DNA of 64,000 nt, taken from NCBI RefSeq assembly GCF_035942955.1, contig NZ_DASZCQ010000160.1, positions 1 through 64,000 on the forward strand, in the 5' to 3' direction. The number at the start of each line of letters is the position of its first letter. Within the stretch, counting starts at the first letter, position 1. Below, one piece after another: positions 58,701 through 64,000 of the stretch. The notes under the pieces are model-generated. The model worked only from the letters and a program-made list of their open reading frames with translations, was not told the DNA's origin and ran no database searches. Position numbers and translations under genes: made by a program. Origin of the DNA: DASYTH01 sp035942955. GTDB taxonomy: Bacteria > Actinomycetota > Actinomycetes > Mycobacteriales > Pseudonocardiaceae.

Positions 58701-60167
58701 GGAGCGTTGCCGCACAAGGCGTTCCGCGACCAGTGCGCGCAGTTCGGACAGCCTCGACTCGGCCTGGGCGCCGTCCGTGGCGACCAGGCGAGAGCTGCCG
58801 AACGTCGGGCCGGACGGCCGGGTGTGCGGCAGCCAGGTCGCCCATTCCCAGTCAGCGGATTCGTCCTGCCCGGTGATGACGACGACGCCCAGGTCCCGCG
58901 GCGCGTGCAGCCCGCCCGCCTGGGTCACGACTGCCCGCGCGGCGGCGAGCAGGCCACGGCGTTCCCCGGCCATGCCGAGGACTCCGACCCGGCGCAGCTC
59001 GACCGTCGCGGGAACGTCGCGCACGGTGGGCACCGCGGGCAACTCGGCCGAGCCACCGCGGGGTTGCGGATAGCGGGGATCGAACCGCAGCCGCAGCTCG
59101 GCCTGCCGGTCGTGCAAGCCCAGCCGCAGCCGAAGGAAGTCGGGATCGCTCGGGCGCCTTTCCCATAGCCGTGCGGATGGTGCGCACGCGGCAGCGGCGA
59201 CCCAGGACGGATCGGGGTGGACGGCACGCGCCCGGCGCTCGTCCGCGGCGCACGCGGCGGCGAGTGCGCCGCGGAACGTCTCGAGCGCCAGGTCGTACTC
59301 CTTCTTCCGCGCCGCGTACTCCCGGCGCCCCGAACGCCGGTCCCCGATCAGGTTGGCCAGCACCATGACCGGGCTGAGCAGCATGATCAGCAGGAAGTAG
59401 CCGGCGTTGGGCAGCAGGACGTACAGCCCCCCGCCGAACAGCAGCGGCAGCAGCACGGCGATCCACGGGAACCGGAAACCGCTGGGCTTGTCCGGTTCCA
59501 CCGGCACCAGCAGCGCGTGGGGCGGCTCCGGCATGGAGATCCGCGGCGGCCGGTTGAACCAGCGCGTACCGTTTCCCGGTTCGGCCGTGACGTCCGCGTC
59601 CGCAAGCACCGTCGGGCGCAGGCCGAGCACCGTCTCGCCCAGGCCGGCCACGTCGCCGACGGCGAGCCGGGCCGGTTCGGTCAGCCGCCATCCCTGCCAG
59701 CGGATTCCGTTGTGGGAGTTGGCATCCGCCAGCCATACGACACCGTCCGCGCCGACCGAGATCGTGGCGTGGACACGGCTGACCTCCGGATCGGCAATCG
59801 CCAGGTCGGCCTCCGGTCCGCGGCCCAACCGCAGTTCGGTGCCGGGATACAGCAGGCGGCTCGGTCCGCCATGCAGGCCGCCGACGACCGAGATCTCCGG
59901 AATCTCCCCACTGGTCACGCCGTGGCCGGAGGTCAGCAGCGGTTGGCCGACCCCGACCACGGCGCCGTTGGCGAGTCCCGAATCCGCCACCGACACGTCA
60001 CCCGGTACCGGCATGGTCCCCAGATACAGGGGACCGGCGGCCCGGTCGCCGAGGTGCTCGGCCAGAGCCGCGGTCAGGTCCGCGATGCGGTGGGACGGTG
60101 CGGCCGTGACGACCACCGGACGCGACACGCCGTCCGGGCCGACACAGACCAGCTCGATCTCGGTCAT
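55725..60167 (-). CDS. Type VII secretion FtsK/SpoIIIE ATPase with N-terminal FHA domain (EccC/EssC-like)
   Basis: A 1480-residue motor. Residues 1-75 are ubiquitin-like; 95-180 an FHA domain (LRLGRGPEADL, SRVH, NSHNG); two transmembrane helices (233-253, 256-275); then three FtsK-type domains. Domain 1 has an intact Walker A (GTSGAGKSELLQT, about 668) and Walker B (LVIVVDEF). Domains 2 and 3 have GTVRTGRST and GPGRSGRSS, Arg in place of the Walker Lys. An FHA ahead of the membrane segment is the layout of firmicute EssC more than of mycobacterial EccC. Energises export of WXG100-type substrates. Five bases after the WXG100 gene. Confidence 0.9.
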   Translation of the reverse strand: MTEIELVCVGPDGVSRPVVVTAAPSHRIADLTAALAEHLGDRAAGPLYLGTMPVPGDVSVADSGLANGAVVGVGQPLLTSGHGVTSGEIPEISVVGGLHGGPSRLLYPGTELRLGRGPEADLAIADPEVSRVHATISVGADGVVWLADANSHNGIRWQGWRLTEPARLAVGDVAGLGETVLGLRPTVLADADVTAEPGNGTRWFNRPPRISMPEPPHALLVPVEPDKPSGFRFPWIAVLLPLLFGGGLYVLLPNAGYFLLIMLLSPVMVLANLIGDRRSGRREYAARKKEYDLALETFRGALAAACAADERRARAVHPDPSWVAAAACAPSARLWERRPSDPDFLRLRLGLHDRQAELRLRFDPRYPQPRGGSAELPAVPTVRDVPATVELRRVGVLGMAGERRGLLAAARAVVTQAGGLHAPRDLGVVVITGQDESADWEWATWLPHTRPSGPTFGSSRLVATDGAQAESRLSELRALVAERLVRQRSSLRTGRSAGREFLVVVDGARRMRGLPGLAELLADGPTAGVYALCLDDDETALPAECGATAVLTSPSGSRARLRRADLPVIEDLLVDGLEPGHAMRMALALAPLDTLGVPAGAEALPERVRFTELAGLAISGRETDGELVRAAWAGSPEGRSTTAVLGVGPSGPLTVDLRRDGPHALIAGTSGAGKSELLQTLIASLAVRNMPDALTFVLVDYKGGSAFAACAELPHCVGLITDLDGHLVGRALDSLSAELRRREKLLADAEAKDIDDYWARTGDRLPRLVIVVDEFASLIEEVPEFVPGVVGIGMRGRSLGVHVVLATQRPGGVVTADLRANLNLRICLRVTAESESVDVIDAPDAARITSRQPGRAYLRTGHGDLTAFQAARVGWPRAADAESPGPEPVSVRPRRTTELGRSPRAGASAAADVDADGHTDLTALVAASRVAARQLGLSSPRRPWLPPLPDVVTAELSPGSQRPPLCVLLGLVDRPTAQAQDAFELDLERTGPIAVGGTVRTGRSTALRAIAAGLCAATGPDTVHIYGLDCGNRALAPLAELPHSGAIVDAEDSMRVARLLDWLDGEVRRRQRVLAGGYSGLAEQRRAAAPADRLPYLILLLDRLEGFRSAFDEHDGGRLVELLEGLLRRGPAVGLVTVLSTDRTAFGPRIATAIEHRLVLRQADRDDVAVFGLSPRAVPARMPAGRAIWTAAGEEVQLPLLDADPSGAAQIRALAGLAARLRAAADDLDPALLPHRIDPLPDRISIAEAEALRGATRSPAATVCTPAVGGDHAGPVDVDLAEVGGTFVVAGPGRSGRSSTLATIVHGLAGRPDGRLPVVLVTPRPSPLRQVADLAGVLGVTTGAAPAEFDDLVLSAGGPVAVVVDDGELVDELALGEALERFLLEARETGSVLVAAATTDDLLINRYRGWLAQARRARSGLLLNPASHLAGEVFDVRLSRSMAGGWPPGRGLLVLRGQATLAQVPLHLTEDLVGGPGDAR

Positions 60168-60172
60168 GGCCG

Positions 60173-60433
60173 TCAGTGGTTGGCGGCCTGGTCGATCAGG
60201 TGCTTGCGCCGGTCGACCTCCTGCGCCGCGCGGCTGAGCTCATCGGCCAGGTTGCGCAGCGCCGGGTTGAACTCGCTCTCCCACGCCTGCCGGAACCGGT
60301 CCGCGGCCGCGCCGGTCCAGGTGGTGGTGTTGATCAGCGTGGTGAGGGCGCGCTGCAGGTCGGTGACCTCCCCACCGCACACGCCCAAGCGGCGGGACAG
60401 CGTCTCCAGCTCGGCCAGCTCCGCCTTGATCAT
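60173..60433 (-). CDS. WXG100-family protein (ESAT-6-like)
   Basis: An 86-residue helical hairpin. WTG at 39-41 is the WxG turn; helices on both sides have the spacing of ESAT-6 proteins (LSRRLGVCGGEVTDLQRAL before, FRQAWESEFNPALRNLADEL after). No YxxxD/E signal is visible at the C-terminus. Probable secreted substrate or structural partner of the adjacent FtsK-type ATPase. It is the only WXG100 gene in the window, so it may form a homodimer. One Cys at 19. Confidence 0.88.
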   Translation of the reverse strand: MIKAELAELETLSRRLGVCGGEVTDLQRALTTLINTTTWTGAAADRFRQAWESEFNPALRNLADELSRAAQEVDRRKHLIDQAANH

Positions 60434-60514
60434 GGCAGCTCCTCGGGTCGATTCGTTCCGGTCGGCTCGACGCTAAGAGGCTTGCGCCGCAATGGAAATG
60501 GGAAGCCCTGCCCA

Positions 60515-61186
60515 CTACCTGCCCGGCAGCAGCCGGAGATCGCCGGAGTTGATCAGCCGGCTAGTCAGTGCGTATTCGGCCAGGTTGCTCAGCGCGTTCG
60601 GGCCCGTCATGGCGGGCACACCGGCCTTGTCGAGCCGGCTGCGCAGGTACTCGATCCGCTTCACGAGCGTGGTTCTAGCCCACCCCAACCGTTTGGCGGC
60701 CGCCTCGTACGAGCGCGGGTGCGGGTCGTACCGGTCGCCTTCCTCCAGGTAGCCGGCGAACAGGGCGATCAGCGCCAGCCGGTCCTGCTGTGTGATCGTC
60801 ACGTCCTGGCCGATCGTGGTGGGCACGCCGTCGACCGGTAGCTCGACCTGCGGTGTCCGGCGCTCCGGCGCGTCCACGCGGAGCAGGTACGGCTTGGGCC
60901 GGCTGCCCTGCACCAGAACACGCATGCGGCCTTCCAGGGCGAATTTTCGGCCCGGCGCGAGCACGCTGCGGATCCCGTGCGTGTCGACCACTTCCAACAT
61001 GCGAGTAGAGCTCACGTTCACCAGAAACCACGTTCCGTTGTCGGACCGGATGATGCCGGCCGTGCGGGAAATCGCGGCGTCGTCCGGGGCCAGGCAGTGC
61101 GTGCACTGCGTGGACCTGCCGAAACTGAACTCGTGTCCAATCTGGAGGACATATTTGTCCATTTCCGCGTGGACCGTCACGCTCAT
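60515..61186 (-). CDS. FHA-like regulator with C-terminal helix-turn-helix
   Basis: A 223-residue protein. Residues 1-105 have an FHA-like beta-sandwich (FSFGRSTQCTHCLAPDDAAI, with SR in AISRTAGII and NVSS). Residues 125-200 are a winged-helix-like segment (YEAAAKRLGWARTTLVKRIE). It could read the phosphorylation state set by the adjacent kinase and act on DNA; this is inference. First gene leftward from the divergent promoter region 61187-61293, upstream of the WXG100 gene. Confidence 0.75.
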   Translation of the reverse strand: MSVTVHAEMDKYVLQIGHEFSFGRSTQCTHCLAPDDAAISRTAGIIRSDNGTWFLVNVSSTRMLEVVDTHGIRSVLAPGRKFALEGRMRVLVQGSRPKPYLLRVDAPERRTPQVELPVDGVPTTIGQDVTITQQDRLALIALFAGYLEEGDRYDPHPRSYEAAAKRLGWARTTLVKRIEYLRSRLDKAGVPAMTGPNALSNLAEYALTSRLINSGDLRLLPGR

Positions 61187-61293
61187 GCTCCGGTTACTCC
61201 TCGTCCAGTTGGGAAGCGCTCCCTAGTTACACCCCCGCAACGGCTTTTGTATTCTGCCGGACGTCTTCCGCCGCCGAGGCACAGGAGTAAGAC

Positions 61294-63816
61294 GTGACCA
61301 TCCTGCGCAGAATGATCGGACGAGGCAGGACCGGGTCGACCGTCCTGGTCGGAACGCTTCTCGCCGGCGTTCTCGCCGCGTCATTCGGGGTGGGCTACAG
61401 CGCGACGACGCCGGAACTGAACGACGGCACCAACCACGTTCCGCACGGCCACGGCATCTCGCAGGTGAACAGCGAGACGCAGCGCGTTGAGAACGAGGCC
61501 AGGGCGTTGGCGACCGGCAAGGAGGAGATCGAGGTCGTCGAGCTGCAGGACGGCCGGGCCGCCGCGGTGAACAACCGGACGGGCGAGGTGCGCGTGTACC
61601 CGCGCGACCTCGGAACCGACTCCACCGTGACGCCACCCCAGGCCGGCAAGGACAAGCCGGTACCGCCGGGGGAGCAGCCCGCGGTGGTCGCCGGGAAGGA
61701 CTCGGGCTACGTCGTCGATCCGACCGGGAACACCGTCCGGCAGCTCGGCGTCGACGGGCCGGCGCCGCCGCCGGTACAGATCGACGGCGGCGCCAGCCGG
61801 ACCGCCGTTCCCGACGGGGCCGGCGGCATCTGGGTGCTGACCGACGACGAGAAGGCCGTGCACGTCGTGCGTGACCGCATCGTCCACCGGGTCACCGCCC
61901 CCGACCCGATCAGGCAGCTCAGCGTGGCCGACGGGCGCCCGGTGGGAATCACCTCGAAGGGGGAGGCGCTCGACATCGCCGCCCGGCCGCTGCGCGCGAT
62001 CGCCAGCCGTCCGGTACCGTCCGGGCCGAGCGTCGTGGTCGGGTCCCCGCGTGGGGCGGGCCGCTATCTCCTCGTGCTGGATCGCAAGGACGGCCGGCTG
62101 TTCGCCGTCGACCCGCGAACCCGTGCCGTTCATGACATCGGCACGCTGCCGACCGACTCGCCCAACAGCCTCGGCGCGCCGGTGATCCTCGACGACCGCG
62201 CCTACATCCCGCAGTACGCCCCGCGCAAGCACCGGCTCTTCGTCCGTGAGCTGCCGAGCGGCACCCCGCACGACGATGTCCCGGTCCCCGGCGAGCACGA
62301 GCGGTTCACCCTCGAGGTGCGCGACCACCGCGTGTGGGCCAACGACCAGTTCGACCGCCGTGTCGTGGTGGTCGGCCGCGATGGCCGGCCCGCGGTGATC
62401 GACAAGGGCGACCGGCCGGGCGTGCAGAGCGACACCACCCAGGGCGAGCACAAGGACCAGGCGCCGCCCAAGGACACTCCGCCGAGCACGGTCCCGCCGC
62501 CCCCCACGACGGCTCCGCCACCCAGCACCGAGGCAACCGATCCACCACCGTCGCGGGTCACCGTGCCCGAGATCGCGCGTGGGACTCAACAGGATGTCGC
62601 CTGCGACCGCGTCAGGGCCGTCGGCTTGCGTTGCGACATCGTCGAGGTGGGCCCGGGCGGCCCCACCGGAACGGTCCGCGACACCAAACCGCTCGGCGGA
62701 AGCCGGGTCCCCGAGGGCTCGGTCGTGCGGGTCTTCGTGTACGGGCCGGTCTCGGTGCCCAGCGTCGTCAACCTGCTGTCCGACGCGGCCTGCGCGAAGA
62801 TTCTGAGCGGCGCGGGGGAACCCGGCGCCGGTGGCCAACTGAAGTGCGTCAAGGAACCCATGCCCGGCACCGGACGTACGTGGTCCGATTTGGACGTCGT
62901 CGCCGAGCAGAACCCCGCGGCGGGCACGCGTGTCGAGCTCGACACCACGGTCACCATTCGGTTCTGGAACACGGTTCTCATGGAGAACCTGGCCGGCCGC
63001 AACGGCGAGAGCGAGTGCCAGAGAGTCATTGCCTCCTCCCGCAACCGGGTCACTTGCACCATGCAGTTGTCTAGTGGGCGACACACACCCGACCAGGCCG
63101 GCCAAGTCGCGTCGCAGTCACCACCGCCAGGCAGCCCGGTGGGGATCGGGGGTTCGATCGTGCTGGACGTCTACGGCGCGTCGCCGCCGCCCAGCGTCCC
63201 ACCTATGGTCGGAACCGAGATCAACGCGGCGTGCCAGGCCGCGAGCAACGCCGGCTACACCTGCGACGCGCGCGCGGATGTGCCGCTGTCCAACACCCCC
63301 AACGTCGTTCTGTCCCAGGAGCCGCCACCGGGCACGCCACAGCAGGGCGGCAACGTGATCCTGCACTATTCGAACAACCAGGGCGCGGGACTCCAACCGC
63401 TGTACCGCTTCCGCGCCGCCAACAACGACCCGGTGTGGATCGTCCGGCTGGGCAACGCCCCGGTGGAAGGCTATGCGAACCCCGTCCATATCGGGTGGGC
63501 CTACAACGCGGCGGTCGGTGGAACGTGGACGATCAATGACTTCTACTGTACGGGCAAACCCAGCAACTGCGGTGGCTTCGAGCGCAATCACTACTACACC
63601 AAGAATGATCAACCAGTCATTCCGAACTTCGACAAGCACTACGCCGTGGGCGCCTTTATTCAGGCTCCCGACGGTCAATGCGCCCCCGGCCAGCGGCGCA
63701 TGTACCGCTTCAAGTATCACGCCAATGATGGACGAAGGTACTTTATCGGCGAAGGTCGACCAGACGGCTGGCCGGATGACTATGAAGAATGGCTAGGGTG
63801 TATCTGGGCGCCGTAG
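61294..63816 (+). CDS. Membrane-anchored propeller protein with four Cys-paired PASTA-like repeats
   Basis: An 840-residue single-span protein. Transmembrane helix about 17-36; an extracellular beta-propeller-like region 60-375 (repeated blades such as YVVDPTGNTVRQL and LLVLDRKDGRLFAVD); a Pro/Thr linker 385-420; then four PASTA-like repeats (421-484, 486-558, 559-627, 633-692), each with two Cys (437/447, 500/518, 575/588, 647/657) likely to form a disulfide; and a C-terminal domain 700-840 with no family assigned. PASTA repeats bind muropeptides, normally as sensors of PknB kinases. GTG 61294 follows AGGAG. Divergent from the type VII operon. Confidence 0.85.
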   Translation: MTILRRMIGRGRTGSTVLVGTLLAGVLAASFGVGYSATTPELNDGTNHVPHGHGISQVNSETQRVENEARALATGKEEIEVVELQDGRAAAVNNRTGEVRVYPRDLGTDSTVTPPQAGKDKPVPPGEQPAVVAGKDSGYVVDPTGNTVRQLGVDGPAPPPVQIDGGASRTAVPDGAGGIWVLTDDEKAVHVVRDRIVHRVTAPDPIRQLSVADGRPVGITSKGEALDIAARPLRAIASRPVPSGPSVVVGSPRGAGRYLLVLDRKDGRLFAVDPRTRAVHDIGTLPTDSPNSLGAPVILDDRAYIPQYAPRKHRLFVRELPSGTPHDDVPVPGEHERFTLEVRDHRVWANDQFDRRVVVVGRDGRPAVIDKGDRPGVQSDTTQGEHKDQAPPKDTPPSTVPPPPTTAPPPSTEATDPPPSRVTVPEIARGTQQDVACDRVRAVGLRCDIVEVGPGGPTGTVRDTKPLGGSRVPEGSVVRVFVYGPVSVPSVVNLLSDAACAKILSGAGEPGAGGQLKCVKEPMPGTGRTWSDLDVVAEQNPAAGTRVELDTTVTIRFWNTVLMENLAGRNGESECQRVIASSRNRVTCTMQLSSGRHTPDQAGQVASQSPPPGSPVGIGGSIVLDVYGASPPPSVPPMVGTEINAACQAASNAGYTCDARADVPLSNTPNVVLSQEPPPGTPQQGGNVILHYSNNQGAGLQPLYRFRAANNDPVWIVRLGNAPVEGYANPVHIGWAYNAAVGGTWTINDFYCTGKPSNCGGFERNHYYTKNDQPVIPNFDKHYAVGAFIQAPDGQCAPGQRRMYRFKYHANDGRRYFIGEGRPDGWPDDYEEWLGCIWAP

Positions 63817-63828
63817 CCGCTCGGTGAG

Positions 63829-63866
63829 ACCGCCTCGGACGTGTGGTCCGAGGCGGTTTCTTCTTG
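63829..63866 (+). terminator. Intrinsic terminator after the PASTA-protein gene
   Basis: ACCGCCTCGGAC (63829-63840) pairs perfectly with GTCCGAGGCGGT (63846-63857), loop GTGTG, followed by TTCTTCTT. A textbook factor-independent terminator 12 bp after the stop codon. Confidence 0.92.
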
Positions 63867-63939
63867 GGGAGCCTTTCCCGTTTCATCGTACTGACGAGCC
63901 GGCCAGACTTCGGGTGAACGAGGCTCGAGGAGGCTGGTG

Positions 63940-64000
63940 ATGGTCAAGAAGGACCCTTCACGAAATGGCGCGGGGGCGCGGTTCGAGGAGGCGGCGGAGC
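63940..64000 (+). CDS. Start of an unidentified gene (runs off window edge)
   Basis: ATG 63940 with AGGAGG six bases upstream opens MVKKDPSRNGAGARFEEAAE to the end of the window. The first 20 residues are basic then acidic and match no family. Same strand as the PASTA protein but beyond its terminator. Confidence 0.5.
   Translation, partial: MVKKDPSRNGAGARFEEAAE

Overview
The window comes from a GC-rich actinomycete, most likely a member of the Pseudonocardiales. Support for this: an Lsr2 nucleoid protein, DUF3145 and DUF3052 proteins, a homodimeric AceE, a FasR-FabD-FabH-AcpP-FabF cluster with an acyl-CoA carboxylase beta subunit, AhpE, a DUF5753/DUF397 scar, an AfsR/SARP regulator and a WXG100/FtsK (type VII) locus. 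The family-level placement is inference; no rRNA gene is present.

Layout. 1-8.9 kb is an accessory segment: the start of an ISL3 transposase, a complete IS5-type element, two secreted proteins (one a ricin-lectin glycosidase-like protein), an AfsR-type regulator, then integrase and IS630 debris. 8.9-16.3 kb is a catabolic module around a LysR regulator: amine oxidase, RidA and a beta-hydroxyacid dehydrogenase leftward; a mycothiol-type DinB protein, a GlcD-like flavin oxidase and a ThDP enzyme rightward. 17.7-20.5 kb, behind an internally deleted IS630, is a small AurF-type N-oxygenase / PDR-type reductase / glutamine amidotransferase operon. 20.6-31.7 kb is mostly housekeeping: DUF3145, a subtilisin, a PLP enzyme, paired CrcB fluoride channels, Lsr2, the proton-translocating transhydrogenase PntAA-AB-B, and a ClpX-zinc-finger regulator with two palindromic operators. 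31.8-33.0 kb is a lower-GC pair, a Crp/Fnr regulator and a nucleotidyltransferase-like protein. 33.9-40.3 kb is the fatty-acid synthase II cluster under FasR. 40.9-45.7 kb carries an APH-type kinase, AceE, DUF3052, AhpE and tRNA-Val. 45.7-49.0 kb is a scarred region (DUF5753, DUF397, IstB and integrase remnants) with two intact genes. 49.0-63.8 kb is a type VII secretion-like locus: FHA regulator, WXG100 protein, FHA-FtsK ATPase, a pseudokinase-kinase fusion, MoxR, DUF58 and a transglutaminase-fold protein in one direction, and a propeller-PASTA membrane protein in the other.

Two things stand out. First, at three unrelated genes (the ThDP enzyme, the carboxylase beta subunit and the APH kinase) the DNA just past the stop codon holds degenerate tandem copies of that gene's own 3' end, interleaved with strong GC-rich hairpins. 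I know of no described mechanism that does this repeatedly. Second, the type VII locus splits the usual PknB layout: the kinase has no PASTA repeats but carries an N-terminal pseudokinase, while four cysteine-paired PASTA repeats sit on a separate membrane protein encoded divergently.
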